Below are positions 12,156 through 25,092 of a stretch of DNA of 64,000 bases, one piece after another. This stretch comes from Batillaria attramentaria. Taxonomy: Eukaryota; Mollusca; Gastropoda; Batillariidae. The stretch's first letter is position 1, and the number at the start of each line of letters is the position of its first letter. The stretch is from positions 167,501 to 231,500 of the forward strand of contig JACVVK020000332.1 of assembly GCA_018292915.2 (NCBI GenBank), in the 5' to 3' direction. A program made the translations under genes and the position numbers. The notes beneath the pieces are model-generated. The model was given only the letters and a program-made list of their open reading frames with translations, was not told where the DNA came from and made no database searches.

Positions 12156-12429
12156 GAATTTTAATGGATTATATTGTCATGTTTGAGCGGACATTTAATT
12201 TCCCCACGAGGGATGAATAAAGTATTCTGATCTTATCTTATCTTACTTACCTGCTGATGATGGAATTCTTGGAAAAGGGGAACTGCCCCTCCTCAAAGTT
12301 GTTTTCAATCCATTCCATGTATTCCTGTTTGTATTGCTGGCACTCGGTGTTGGTCAGTACCCCCTCTACCACCGTGAACCCCCTCCGCTCGAGTTCATCA
12401 CGATGTTTCTGGGTAACCTGAGCCGCCAT
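9120..12429 (-). CDS. Phytanoyl-CoA dioxygenase-like Fe(II)/2OG oxygenase, complete, 4 exons
   Basis: Complete 369-residue protein from exons 12251-12429, 11776-12040, 10481-10707 and 9120-9558 (179+265+227+439 nt = 370 codons with stop; all junction phases agree). The double-stranded beta-helix iron site is visible: His118-x-Asp120 in GGWMHVDQ and His215 in WDSRLVHCNARP, with Arg219 or Arg224 as candidate 2-oxoglutarate-binding residues. Members of the family hydroxylate a carbon using O2 and 2-oxoglutarate; the substrate is unknown. After the fold comes a Lys/Pro-rich linker and a hydrophobic C-terminal segment (about 342-366) two residues before the end, so the enzyme is probably tail-anchored in a membrane with its active site in the cytosol. 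No frameshift or missing metal ligand. Confidence 0.88.
10481..10707 (-). CDS. PhyH-like exon 3 (second iron His)
   Basis: 227 nt, acceptor ctcaccag|, donor GGGAAG|GTGAGT, phase 0 to 2. Contains GSHVHHEEFF, a charged helical insert, then VPMGGMVLWDSRLVHCNARP with the distal iron-binding His. Confidence 0.9.
10729..11070 (+). mobile_element. MITE-2 copy 1 (right end lost)
   Basis: In the intron between PhyH exons 2 and 3. Starts with GACGACTCCACTC and matches the copies at 23074-23407 and 59051-59397 along most of its length (shared aatgagcaaaacacatg..., cacatgtagtttgatatgac, ...gtactgtgttttg). The terminal GAGTGGAGTCGTC arm is absent here. Confidence 0.8.
11139..11698. repeat. 560-bp fold-back (inverted repeat) in PhyH intron 2
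   Basis: The left arm 11139-11305 and right arm about 11535-11698 are near-perfect reverse complements (shared cores gtccagaaac, cccccacttcctgtc, gtccgtccacgctactgtgc). The spacer is about 230 bp. It is probably a fold-back or MITE-type element; no target duplication was found. Confidence 0.85.
11776..12040 (-). CDS. PhyH-like exon 2 (HxD iron ligands)
   Basis: 265 nt, acceptor tccctccag|, donor TTTGAG|GTGAGA, phase 2 to 0. Contains FTPDGGWMHVDQ with the His-x-Asp pair, then GLHAYQGAVYLE, a core strand of the beta-helix. Confidence 0.9.
12251..12429 (-). CDS. PhyH-like exon 1
   Basis: ATG at 12429-12427 in good context (gacATGGCG). Encodes an N-terminal helix and the RRGFTVVEGVLTNTEC segment common at the start of this oxygenase class. 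Donor AGCAG|GTAAGT, phase 2. A CAG acceptor at 12451-12453 gives 21 nt of 5' UTR and implies an upstream non-coding exon. Confidence 0.88.
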
Positions 12430-12504
12430 GTCTTACAGTAGGTGACTTTCCTGAAAGAGTAATTTCAGCGTCACTGTCGTGGCACTACAAAGAAATGAGT
12501 TCTT

Positions 12505-12787
12505 AGTACTACTTTGTTGTCCCTTTTGGGGAAATTCGGGCTGTTTCCCCAGGGGTAAGCGCGTCGCCGCAGTGCAGCGTCACCCAACCTATTTGTATTT
12601 TTTAATTCCGCCGCGGGGGGGGGCGATAACCTGGAGAGAGTCCCCCGATGAGAAGCCCAGTATCACATAATTATCAGAAGCTTGACCTGGGCTCCAATCC
12701 ACACTTCGCCGTGACAGTGGTGACTGCCGTTCAGTAGCGCGGCGGCTGAGTCCGACGAGCTACTTCAGTATTAGACCATCGCTCACC
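12505..12787 (-). mobile_element. SINE-C copy, reverse orientation
   Basis: Reverse complement of the family seen at 13616-13930 and 48903-49200: shared ...gggaaattcgggctg...ccaggggtaagcgcg..., ...aagcttgacctgggctcc..., ...tattagaccat.... Ends beside a (GTTA)n array. Confidence 0.8.
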
Positions 12788-12788
12788 C

Positions 12789-12859
<71 letters not shown>
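12789..12859 (+). repeat. (GTTA)n microsatellite
   Basis: About 17 uninterrupted copies of the tetramer. Confidence 0.95.
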
Positions 12860-13610
12860 GGCTTTACGCCGCGAAAGCAGCATTACAAACAAAAACAAAA
12901 GAACATAGATGACACTCAGACCGACAGAGTTCGCTTATTTCACACCTCCTGGCAAACTTTGCAACTCAAGACACCACCACCTTACAGCATGAAAACCGTA
13001 CGACTCAAACTGCCTGAATGAATCATTGAATAATAAGAGTGAAACTGGCGTGGCGAAAGGTTCTTTCTTCCAGTAACAGCATGTAAAGAACATGTTCAGA
13101 TAAGACGAGAATGGCCGAGTTGGCTGCACTCTTTTAAAGTCCGCTTTTTAAGTGCGGCCGGAAAATTTTAATAGGACATTATTGTAACACTGAAAAACAA
13201 GAAACAATTCATGAACAGCCTACTGACTCAACGTAAGTTTGGCGATCGAAGCGCAACTGGCGTGGCTAGTACGATGTGTAGCGGCCCAGTGGTGACACTT
13301 TTTCTTCGTGTTCAGGATATTTCTGTCGTCCTCACCTACATCAACGCTAGGTTCTCGTTGGTCTGAATGAGACGACACAGCCCTGTATTTGAAATAGTCA
13401 CCGTCGATATGAGTTTTCACCAGCACTGCGTATTTCACGCTGTCGCTCTGCAAACGGGACAACGATCATGTAATACTGACGCTGTGTACCGGCCTTCCTG
13501 CACGTTACCGTCTGTACACCAGCTGCAACACACACCACATACAGTCCGCCACATCGATACTGATATAGAGGGCGCGGAGGGGAGTGTGTGTTGAGGGGGG
13601 CGGGGGGCAA
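12860..13610. other. Intergenic, nothing recognised
   Basis: Unique-looking sequence between the dioxygenase gene and the next SINE. No supported exon. Confidence 0.4.
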
Positions 13611-13615
13611 TCATG

Positions 13616-13930
13616 GGGGTGAGCGGTGAACTAATAGGCAGCGCGTCGGATTTAGCCGCTGCGTTACTGAACGGCCGTCACCAATGTCATGGCCATGGAG
13701 CGTGGGTTCGATCCCAGGTCGAGCTTGTGATAAGCGTGATACCGGTCTTTCCTGGCTACCGGGCTGCTCATCGGGGGGTTCTCTCCGGGTAATCCGGCTT
13801 TCCTCCCCCAGCAAAATTGCAAAATTGTTTTTTTTTTAAAAGGATAGGTATTGGGTGGCGCTGCACCGCGGCGACGCGCTTCCCCCGGGGGAAGCAGCCC
13901 GCATTTCCCGAAAGGGATAATAAAGTAGTA
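13616..13930 (+). mobile_element. SINE-C copy, forward orientation
   Basis: tRNA-like head (gcggtgaactaataggcagc; box-B-like GTGGGTTCGATCCCAGG) followed by the family body ...ctggctaccgggctgctcat..., ...tccggctttcctcccccagc... and a tail ...cccgaaagggataataaagta with an A-rich end. Confidence 0.85.
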
Positions 13931-14639
13931 AAAAAAAAAATACAACGGAATAGAGCCTAGGCTGTCTCATTCTACGCTGCAGACAGAGCCAGTTACCACG
14001 GGGATTAAACAAAATGGATGGACGATTTGTTTGTTGGCTCCTTTGTGTAACCCAAGGTCAAGGCCATACAAACTGTTTTGGGGGAAATTGTAATATTGCC
14101 AGGAAGTAAGAACACCAGAGAAACCTTACTTGGCACGATGATTGATAGCGATAAGAGCTTTACTAACATACTCTTTTGAATGACCTTGACCCATGTCACA
14201 AGGAAGCCTTCTGCCTCTCTAGTTTTGTCAGTTTGTGTGCCCTCACGCTTCAAAATCACAGCACCCTCATTTGGCGTTTTTTTTCCCACGCCCTTTCACC
14301 CCGTTTTTCCAATGGCCGCCTTCCAAATTAGTCGCACTAGAAAAAAAGCTTTTGGGATTGCCGGTTGTCGGTTAAAAAGGATGGGGCCATTTATCAACCA
14401 AAAAAGGACTTACACTAATACGTTTCTACAATTTAAAGATTTTTATTACTCATATTTCAAACGGCTTTAGCTGAGAGAACTCGTGGACACATTTAAAGCT
14501 GTCAAAGTCACTGGAAAAACAGAGGAGACACCCTCACCGGCCGGGCAAGCATTGCGGTTGGCCTGTGCCTAGGAATATCAGAAGTGGACAGCAGCGGTCA
14601 TCATTTCGTTGATCGTCTGCAGCACAGAATATAGACGTA

Positions 14640-14900
14640 AACATTACACGACTTCAGCCAGATGGTGAAAATATACGTGCGTGTATGATACCTGTTATAA
14701 TTTGTAACCGTTTCGCTTTCAGGGGCCGAGCCTTTCGATGAAAAAAGCGTGGAAATAAGGCGAGAGGTGACCGGACTGAAGGGCGGACTACAATCGCCCC
14801 TCTGAGTGGAGAGTTGAGTACATTACTTTTGCTCCCCCTGCATATGACTGGACTACATTTTGCACCCCATACCAACAGAGCATTACTGAGAGATGGGGCG

Positions 14901-14993
<93 letters not shown>

Positions 14994-15531
14994 TCCGAGC
15001 ACTGCACACAGATACCATCTTGAACCGAACTAAACCGAACCGAACTGGTTTTCGGTCGATCGCCTGCAGAGCAGGACAGTAGTAACGCTCCGCTGGTATA
15101 GTTCGTCTGTTAAAGGGTGCAAATGTATACCAGTCATCTGCAGGGGGAGCAAATGTACACCATCTGCGCGGGACGGGGTGCAAATGTTTCCTGATTTGGG
15201 GTCTCACGAGTTGAAGTCACGTGACAGCTAACTTCGTTTTATGTAAAGAATGTAACATAAACGAAAGCATGAAATGGATGTAACCATCAGATGGTGATGA
15301 TATATGTGCGTGTATGCTACTGATTTGTCGTACTTTGTAACCGTTTCGCTTTCCGGCAACGAACCTTTCGATGAAAATAGCATGGCAATATCGCGAGAGA
15401 TGACCGGACTGAAGGGCAGGATACAATCGCCCCGCTGAGCCGGTGGAGAGCAAGAGTACATTTGCTCCCCCTGCCTATGACTGGTTTACATTTGCACCCC
15501 CTAGCGGGCGAACTGTACCAACTGGGCAGTA
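14640..15531 (+). mobile_element. Two adjacent MITE-3 copies interrupted by a (GT)n array
   Basis: A full copy spans about 15097-15531: ends are long inverted repeats (GTTCGYCYGYTARRGGGTGC... and ...GCACCCCCTAGCGGGCGAAC), each continuing into ...caaatgta..cagtcat..cagggggagcaaatgta.... A second copy (14640-14890, same internal segments cctttcgatgaaaa, gaccggactgaagggc) is broken by (GT)n at 14905-14991. Confidence 0.8.
14905..14991 (+). repeat. (GT)n microsatellite
   Basis: More than 40 GT dinucleotides, interrupting the left MITE-3 copy. Confidence 0.95.
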
Positions 15532-15559
15532 GCAACTGTCTGCCCCTGCAGTGCAGAAT

Positions 15560-16095
15560 GGGCCTGTATGAAATATAATTATGTCAGAACAGGTCCGACA
15601 TACATGCTACCCTAGAAGGTGACTCATAAGTTTTAATACACGCGTAACATCTGTCGCCTGTATTGGGGCGAGAAATAAATAGATTTGTGTCTGCTGTTGT
15701 CATTGATTCCTTCTTTGTACCTTGCTCACGCTGACGTGAAGTGCACACGGTTATTCTGATCTATGTTGCTGATCAATGCAACTGATAATTTGAATTAATA
15801 CCACACGCAACAGATGGCTATGTTTTTATACGTGTGTACTGGTAGATAAACACGAATTGAGTGTGTAGGACCTGTTGTAATTTCATGGTCAAAACTGTGA
15901 TATATGGTATTTTCCCGTGTCGCTTCATTTTTTTTTAATTTTTATTTATTTATTTATTTTATTTTATTTTTATTTTTATTATTTTTTTTTTTTTGGGGGG
16001 GGGGGGGGGGGGCTTAATTAAAATTGTTCACATCTTGCTGTGTGTATATGATTTGGACGTGGACAGTACAGAGGTGGTAACGGTGCATCATCAGT

Positions 16096-16150
<55 letters not shown>

Positions 16151-16440
16151 CAATCCACAGCTTTTGGGATTTTGTTGTTTTAATGACAATATGAACGTGA
16201 AGTAAAATATAAACTGTACACAACAGCAAAAATCAAATCACAGAACCAAACAACTGGAAAAGTAGACTAACACTTACTGTAAAGTTCATTTGAATATCCT
16301 GAGGGTAAAAGTCAGTGTTAAACACAGATGTGAGAAAAAAACACAAAAAAAACATTGCAATATATTTCAAATACATTATAAAAAAAAAAACAACAATTTC
16401 TTTATTTGCGGATAAATATCACTGCGGCAGGGAGTAAAAT
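15560..16440. other. Intergenic, AT-rich
   Basis: No exon seen. Contains TTTA-rich and G runs (15925-16012) and a CA array (16097-16147). Confidence 0.4.
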
Positions 16441-16447
16441 ACGTGTA

Positions 16448-16638
16448 TAACTCTTAAGAGCCTTGCCTGGTTAAAAAGAACAAGCCACTGCACACCAGTA
16501 CCAGCCACTTCAAGCCACTGTCACGCAAGGCGTGGACTTTCCCCACTAGGCGTGAGACCTCTGCAGATTGCGTAATCTACAATAGAGCGATCTGCAGAGT
16601 TCAAGTAAAACTGAGATTTTTGCAAGGGCTTTAAAGAG
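16448..16638. mobile_element. MITE-1 copy 1 (palindromic)
   Basis: Begins TAACTCTTAAGAGCC and contains agccacttcaagccactgtc... and ...ttgcgtaatc, the two arms of a hairpin that is better preserved in the other copies (25825, 45800, 52625). Confidence 0.8.
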
Positions 16639-16639
16639 A

Positions 16640-18010
16640 TATTGATGTCATCGATCTGATCAGCAGATGCACACCTGTATCTTCCTTAACAGCCAAGGTC
16701 TCCGATATGTATGATAGTGAAAAAAATATTTTATATGTCTTGTTTTTATGAACTCTTTTATGTCTTATCGTATGTTCCTGACAGACATGCAATTTCCCGG
16801 AAGGGATTAATAAAGTATTGATTGATTGATTGACTGATTGTCTCCAAAAGACAGGGTAACATGATCACAGAAAGCAGATGGGGGTGGGGGATGGGGGACG
16901 GGGGACGTGGTCACACAGAAGGGCCGGGTGTGCAAGGTAAGCGTAGGGTTGGGGAAGGGGTGTGTGGGGGGGGGGGAGAGGGGGGGGGGGGGGGGCGGGG
17001 AGAGGGTAAATAGCATTTAACAAATGACATAGTAATTGATAACATACCACAACCAAGGGTATGTTACAACTCCAATGAAACATGTAACTGTACCAAAACG
17101 TTCTTGAGCCAGGTAAAATTTGTGATCCGATACTCACTGATCAAAATCACAGGCTATCTGGATGGACTAAGCTTGATATGCATCACAATAATCAGTACCT
17201 GAGAATGGAATGTGTGCTGTAAACTGGGCGGTGGCTGATACCTCTATTCTGTACCCGTAGCGGCATCAGATATTTGATGGAAAAAAAATGATAATTCTGC
17301 TGCAGCGGCATCAGGTATTTGATTAAGGGATAATTCTGTCATCTGATCCAGCAATGTTAAGATTTTTTTCAAAGTAAATTTGCGTGCATACGATATTGTT
17401 AATTTGAATTAAAACATCACAACTGGAAAGTGAAACGTGTGTTATAAATACTGATAAATACATGATCAACTGATATGTGTGTGTGTGTGTGTATATATAT
17501 ATACTTGTACATATAAATATGAAACAAGTTCTGGTGAAGAGTAAAACACCTCCCACGAAAAGTTTTAACAACTGCACGAACGTATAAATACAGGTCAGAA
17601 AAAACAACAACAACAACAAAAACTAAAAACAAACAACAACAACTGAAACCCAACAGAGTAAATATGGGTTCTGGTCCAATACATTAACAAGCAAAACAGA
17701 TTTCAGTTCAGTCTCTGACCACACCATTGCACATCAGGCGTTATACCTGTGAATATCCTTTATCCTAAACTCAAAGTAAACAAACAGCGACAGGATTACA
17801 GTCCGTGTCTACAGTCTGTCTCACGTCTGTAATGTATGGTACACCCTATGCTAGATAACAATGTCATCAAGCCTGGTGTAAATGGGTATTTAGAACAGTG
17901 CTGGTATCAAGCACTGCGCGCTTCTCCTGCGCTGTATGTTTTCTCGTAATCGAGTTACTGGTAAGCAAAAATTCCACAATGGTGTCAATATGCGGTTTTG
18001 CAGCTAGCGT
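16640..18010. other. Intergenic with a LINE/SINE-like 3' tail
   Basis: At 16786-16838 ...aatttcccggaagggattaataaagta followed by (TTGA)n looks like a retroposon 3' end, similar to those at 12205-12246, 22340-22400 and 40700-40737. G-rich tracts occupy 16876-17005. No exon seen. Confidence 0.4.
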
Positions 18011-18190
18011 AGGGAGCCGGGGTGGCCGAATGGTAGAGCGTTGGACTCTCAGTGCTCGAGTCGTGAGTTCGAATCCCGCCGGCTGGGGCCAAACATTCGT
18101 GCTGGCCTTTTTTCTCGTTGCACCGTCTTTGATATCACCCTTATGTGGTGGAAAAGGACGTTAAACTCCCAAACACCCACCCACCCACCC
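18011..18190 (+). mobile_element. SINE-A copy 2
   Basis: Full-length copy with head, body and CCCAAACACCCACCC tail. The 14-bp duplication TTTGCAGCTAGCGT flanks it at 17997-18010 and 18191-18204. Confidence 0.93.
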
Positions 18191-18204
18191 TTTGCAGCTA
18201 GCGT

Positions 18205-19837
18205 CATTAATACAGTATGTACAACTATCTTAACTGAGCACAAATAACCGCAAAAGTCATGCACGCAATATAAGTACTTGGTTCGAAAATTTAGAATATG
18301 CGTAAATGATGTACATGTATAAGCTGGTATCAACCACTAAAAATGGTTCAAGGTACATGCGACAAAGAGTCACACACTCAATCATAAAATGTCACTTCAC
18401 CTGAGGTCAGGAGCATTTTGAGGTTAACTATTATCACTATCGTATACATCTATACAATGTACTACAATCTACACTAATCTAATATGGCATCAATTATTAG
18501 ACGTGTAACTAGATTTGAGTCACCTTTCACCACCAACCTTCACCACTGGCACAAAAGAGGAGAGGATTGGTCCAAATGCACACACAATCATAAATAATAA
18601 TAATAATAATAATAATAACTGGTATTTGTAAGGGTGCATTTCTTTAGAGTAAAACTCAATGAGCCGATCATTCACCGACAATCACGCCTATTTTACAAAG
18701 ATGGACAGACGTACACTAGTGAAGCTGAAAAGTTACACTGTGACAGGAAATCACTGAGAGGCTTTGCGAAATAGGAACTATTAGGATGCTCTTAAACACA
18801 GACAGTGTGGGCGCATTTCTCAGATTCGCAGGCAGTGAGTTCCATAAGGTTGCTGCAACATAACTGAACGAACACTCGTCAAAAGATTTTAAATTGCGTT
18901 TGGGAATTTGTAGAAGCCTCTCAGACGATGACCGGCGGGTTCATGACGGTTGATTGGTGGTGAGTAAAGCCGAAAGGTATGGTGGAAGCGTGCCACCAAA
19001 GTGGCGATATGCCAGAACGGATATTTTACATTGAAGGCGGAGATGGATTGGTAGCCAGTGGAGTTCTCTCAGACGCGGTGTTACATCCTCTCACATACAT
19101 ATTTATCTCAGTTTTCGTATGATATGTGCGTTTTCACACTAAAAGAGATCAAAAACATTTCAATAAAGAGATCCCAAAACATTTCAATAAAGAGATCCCA
19201 AAACATGTACTTTAAAATTATGCAATGCACTCTGACTGACAAGACACATACATGTAACAGCTTAAACTTTAAGTGTATTCCACAAATAAATTCGGCTGTT
19301 ATTATGCTGGACGAAGGATTTCATGTGCCAAGGAACACAACAAAATGTGTAGGTTCACTAGACACTTTATGATCAGCTTTTTTTTTCTTCGAAATGGAAA
19401 GCAAAAACTTTCTTCAGGGCAATAAATCTGATTCACATATCATACTAGTAGTTTAGTTTTTTTTTTAATGACATCAAAGAAGAATTTGTTTGCAGTGGTT
19501 CAAGACACATATTAATGAAATCCTCCTGAGGTAGTAGACTGTAAAAGTGCAACAACAAAAGATGATGGTATCAAACTACAAAATTAAGATAAGATAAGAT
19601 AAGATAAGATAAGAGAAGAGAAGAGAAGATAAGAAAAGATAAGATAAGATAGATTTATTGCTTCTTAGTTACAATTAAGAAGAATTTGCTTTGCTCCTCT
19701 TGATAATAAAACACAATTGATATACACAAACATACCATATAAATACATATATGCCCATTATCATTATGCATCAAGGCATGCATGGTTATAAATTCCATAA
19801 TACCCAAAACCTGGGATGACAGCCACTGGCCTTGGTT
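18205..19837. other. Intergenic, dispersed-repeat remnants
   Basis: Around 18590-19080 there is a mid-repetitive-looking segment starting after (AAT)n, with no intact frame. A short direct repeat (agagatcccaaaacatttcaata unit) lies at 19148-19205, and an (AAGAT)n array at 19583-19650. No supported exon. Confidence 0.4.
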
Positions 19838-20090
19838 CAACCATGCTACAGACCAGGGTTAAACCCGGGGTCCAGGACCAACTCGCATTTCAGATCAAAA
19901 CATGCAGCTGGCATCATGATATGATGCTTGCGTCAAGGCATGACGTAAGTTTTCCTACGTCATTCTCAGGGTTAGACTTGAAGAAAATGTAGTGTTAACG
20001 CCATTGACCCGAGTCCAGTTACATCGACTCGAGCTGGACTCGGGTCAATGGCGTTTACACTACATTTAGTCGATGTAAACCTGGTTGATC
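19838..20090. mobile_element. MITE-4 copy with a perfect-looking hairpin
   Basis: 19990-20062 is an inverted repeat: gtgttaacgccattgacccg ... cgggtcaatggcgtttacac around a short loop. Related sequence occurs at 23945-24110 and 63908-64000. It lies just 3' of the ROCO stop codon, probably within or close to the 3' UTR. Confidence 0.7.
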
Positions 20091-20249
20091 TTAGATTGTC
20101 AGCGTCATGATTATACACATGCAAGGAAAGACAAAAACCCACTGCTGTGGTGGTACTTGAAAGAGATCACGTGCATTGCAGATCTCCATGCTGAAAATTC
20201 TGTGCTCGATTCAGCAAGGGGAACACTTGTTCATGATGAAAGATTCAAA

Positions 20250-20369
20250 TCACATCAGGCGACAAGCACGGCTAGTGGCACGGTCAAGCTTCCTGTCGGA
20301 TGAGGGCCGCCCTTTGGCCGACTTTGTCTTGGGTGTGGTGGGAGGGTGGCGGCTTCTCCACAGGTGCAG
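20250..20369 (-). CDS. ROCO exon 45 (C-terminus, one extra base)
   Basis: Acceptor tgttttcag|; AAPVEKPP then, in the +1 frame after a CCC run, PTTPKTKSAKGRPSSDRKLD... ending SRACRLM and TGA. A basic, probably disordered tail. In the unshifted frame the protein would end earlier (...RQEA, TGA). Confidence 0.72.
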   Translation of the reverse strand: MHLWRSRHPPTTPKTKSAKGRPSSDRKLDRATSRACRLM

Positions 20370-20638
20370 CTGAAAACAAACAAACAAAGACACCACCCAT
20401 GAAACAAAGATGGCAATTCTGAAGACAAAAATGTACATGTACTGGATTAAAAAAAAGAAAAAGAAATAGAACCCTCCTTGATTTTTGTTTTCATTCTTGA
20501 AAATTACAGTGCATGAATACACCTTCACATGGAACCTCAAGAAGAATTTCAGTTGCTGTTTTTCTGGTTTTGTTTTTCACTCTCTCTCCCTCTCTTTCCC
20601 GCTCCCCAAAGGCGCCACAGGCATGCTAAAGCTTTTGG

Positions 20639-20694
<56 letters not shown>

Positions 20695-21659
20695 AGACCG
20701 AAACAAACAGGCTCATATACCTTCTTCCTCCTCTTCACCAGCACTGTCTCCGTCCTCAGTCCTTCCCCCACAGGTTTGGCAGAAGTTCAGCTGCATCACT
20801 ACCGGCTGTTGCATCGGTGGCGCTCGTCAAGTTTCCAGCACCATCACTGTCTACAGTGCTTCCAGCCATCTTTCTGTGTTTCTCACACAGCCACAACTGT
20901 TTACCACTGGACATGTGACACCTGAAAACAGGAAACAGTGATGCTTATAATACTTTCAGTATCACCCACTCTGTATGCAAGGTGAGAGCCGGGGTGGCCG
21001 AAAGGTCACAGAGCGTTGGACTTTTAATGCTCGGGTCGTGAGTTCGTATCCCGGCTGGAGCCAAATATTTGTGCTGGCCTTTTACATCGTTGCCACATCT
21101 TTGATATCACCCATATGTGGTTGGAAAAAGGACGTTAAACCCCCACCCACCTACCCACCCCGTACGCAAGGTTACTTACTTGGAATCACCATTAGATGGG
21201 AAATTTCGCTGTAGGTGTCTTTTGTCAGGACAAACTACACCCGAGAGGGGTGTTGGTTAGTTATATAGTTATTGATGGAATTTACGATGCGCAAGTAACA
21301 AAGACTATTTCATGGGCTACCAGAAGTGGGCAGTGAGAAACTATTACGCACATGCCTGAACCTAAAGAGCGAGGGGGTGTGTGTGTGTGTGTGTTTGGGG
21401 GTCCTTTTCCACCACATAAGGTGATATCAAAGACGGGGCAACAATGAAAAAGCCAGCACAAATATTTGGCCCCAGCCGGGATCGAACTCACGACCCGAGC
21501 ATTAGAAGTCCAACGCTCTACCATTCGACCACCCCGGCTCCCCCTAAAAGAGCGAACAATCCCACATCTTCTTGTTTTACATGCCTAAATTTTTGCCTAG
21601 AGCTTCATGAGTGGAAATACTGGTTACCATGCGGAGTGGAGCATCTGCTTGTTTCTTTT

Positions 21660-21703
<44 letters not shown>

Positions 21704-24415
21704 CTTTTTTTTCCCCTACTTTCTTGTCCCTTTTGAAAATTCGGGCTGCTTCCCCCAGGGGAAGCGCGTCACTGCGGTGCAGCACCAACCAATAACTATC
21801 CTATTTTTAAATGTTACCGGGGGAGGACTGCCAGATAACCTGGAGATAAACCCCCGTTAAGCAGCCCGGTAAACCAGTATAAACTGCTATCACATATCGC
21901 AAGCTTGACCTGGGCTCAAACCCACACTTCATCGCCGTAAAAGTGGTGATGGCCGTTACGTAGTGCACTACCTATTAGACCACCAATCACACAAATTTCA
22001 TTTCAAATATTATTATTTTTATAGTTTAATAGGTTGAACGGTCTGGGGCACTGTAAATTTGCTACTAGTTTTTTTTTTTTTTTCAAATTCATTTACAAAA
22101 GAAAAAATCCCACCTGTGCAGTCCTCCATATGTTTGTTTAGTATCTTGCTGCGATACCACGTCCAGCAGTCTCTTGTACTCCTCCTGGAACTCTGTGATA
22201 CTCCGAGGACTCCACTGTAATCAGATTAACGTTGTTTTGTAAATTACAGGCCTCAACATGATCCACGATCTAAGAGGAGGAGATGTGTGTAACATTTACT
22301 GACAGTGGCTTCTTTTTTTCTTTTTCTTTTTTTCTAATTTATACTCGCCCGCATGAATTGCCCTACGGGGGATATATAAAGTATTTTGACTTGACTTGAC
22401 GTGACTTGACTTGATGTGGCCAAACCATGAGCGCACATCAGGTATGGTAGGGGTTGTTCCGGTGGTATGCTCCCCTGGGATTTTTGCAAAAATTAAACTG
22501 AAATTTGGTGCGTTTGGGCACGACTTTAAGTGCTTCAGGGGAGGAAACACTTGGGGGGGGGGGGAGAATGTGTATATTTTTTTCCTGGGGGGGGGGGGGG
22601 TGAGAGGGGGAAAGGGTGGGGGGGTCCTAATGAGGACAGGACTCTGTGTGTACTAGAGGGGGGCAATTTAAACAACTCTTGAATGTAACAAATCGATCAC
22701 AGCCCCCTAATAATATAAAGGTCCCTAACACGCTTAACAGGGAGCAGGGAGGCCCAAACCCAAATCGCAGACCACATTTCCAACAGAATCCCTCGCAAGA
22801 CTGCTCACAATACAGAATTGCAAGGGGGAGGAACTACTCACCTCCTCAAATTTTTTGCAGAGTTGTTCTTCACCTCTGGTGATGTCAGGACAGGGTAATG
22901 CAAAGCCTGTGTGCTTCAAGATGGCCATCATGCGGAGCGCAGGATGGGGAAACATCCTTCAGGTAAGGGCGGTCATTTTCAAAATGGTTTGCCAGGGAAT
23001 GGTATCGTGTAGTAAAACTCATGCCAAACCACTGGAACAGAAACAGTTTGAGAATGGCAATGCTTGAACACAGACATCTCCACTCGTGTCAATCCAAAAA
23101 AGACAAGCCCCCAGAATCCAGCCAATCGCGTGCCATGGCCTAATGAGTATAATACATAGCAAACTTTCTTGCCAGACACTACAAAGAAGGAAGGAAGCAC
23201 GTGTAGTATGATATGACTGAAACGTGGACAGAATTAAGCAGCAAAAGTATTGACATCATTTGACGAAAGAGACCATCTTTTATCTTGAAATAACCACTTT
23301 GCCCATAAAATGACGTAACGGATGTACTGTGTTTTGCCAATACATGGCAAAGTAAAGGGGCAGGGCTTTGACCTCATGCAGGGCTTCCTGAGTGGAGTCG
23401 TCTATTGATTACAGTGACTACATTGGTAAATTTACTGAAAGTGCCTTGCCATGGAAATGGGGAACTAGATATGAAAAGAAGTGTTTCTACAGACAACTTC
23501 TAACACTGAGACGCTATTCGAAAAACAATAATAATGATAATACATGTACTTACATAGTGCTGTAACATATTAATAAGAACAGTTCTTAGCGCTTCAAGAT
23601 AAAATAACAAATGAAAAGGAAGACATACATATAAAAATATGCAGAGCTATAAGGAGAGGGGCCAAGGCTTAATGACATGTACATGCTGAGAACATGATGC
23701 AAACAGTATAAAACAACATACCTGTTCCCACTCACACAGAACCCTGAAGCAGTACTGGTCTGAAACAGCTGTATCGGCCTCCACTTCCATTGCTGACGTT
23801 TTCTTCTCTTCCTCTTCTGACCCATTCTCGTGAGCTACGCCCTGGGTACAAAACACATCGCGTCAATACACCACATTTCGTAGGGCAGCAAGAAGCTCAA
23901 TAGTTTGTCCACTGCTTTTGCAACTTGTGTGTCAAGTGCAGTGTCAAGAGGATGCTTACACTACAACCAGGGTTCAGCCCGAGGTTACCTCGACTTGGGT
24001 TGGACTCAGGTCAATAGCGTTTACACAACATTCTCTGCAGGTCTACCCCTGACAATGAGGTAGGAAAACTTATGTCATTCCCGCCGTCATGCTTCTGGCC
24101 GTGCGAACTTGGCCTATTAGTGTAGTGTAGCTTGTCCAACACAGGCAAGGATAAATTACATGCTGCTGACCTGCCAGACTGCCTGAATTAAATATTGTTT
24201 AGCTAGACTGTTCAGTTAAGGTTGTTCCCTCCGTGACCTGTCCATCAGGGTCGCCTACCAGTACGCTTGTGGTGAGGACATTAAACTCCAGCTACCCAAC
24301 ACACGCTTTTGTTCTTATATTACTGCCAGGCGCGTAGGAAGATGCTGAGAGGAAGGGGGGCCCACTAAGTCGGGTGAGCCATACAGCCGGGGTGAAGAAG
24401 GGGGGGGGGGGGGAG

Positions 24416-24478
<63 letters not shown>

Positions 24479-25029
24479 GACTGCCAAGGATTGTGTCCTG
24501 CGACAGCAGAGCAGGGGTGGGCCCCCTCTCCTCTTATCAAAAGCAAGAGGGCCCAAAGATATTCGGGCCCCCCTTCCAAAAATCGAACGGGGGGCCTGGG
24601 CCCAAGGGCCCCCCGTGGTTCCTACGCCCCCTGATCTGCGACACTGTTTCGCTTTGTTTTTACTTTAATTTGTACAGAACAAAGAACAATTATGTTGTAC
24701 ACTAAAGAAAAAATCACTTTTAAAAGCAACAATTAACAATAAACAGCCAAGGGTACTTATACTCACATGTTCATCTATATAGCCTGAAGCTTTGCACTCA
24801 GCTCCATCCCCAGAGGCAGCAGTCTGCTCTGTGTCCTTTTTTCTGACCTTGACCCTGCTTGTCCTTGTCCACAAGGTCAATGATAACGAGATGAGGAAAG
24901 TCGCCCTGGTCACTGGCGTCCGTATAGTAATCAATGGACAGTTGGCGCAGAAATTTCCGCCTGAGTGAGCTCCAGCACTTCCTGTACAGGAAAAACAGTT
25001 TGCATGAGAGAGATGATCTTCTGCTTCAT

Positions 25030-25092
<63 letters not shown>

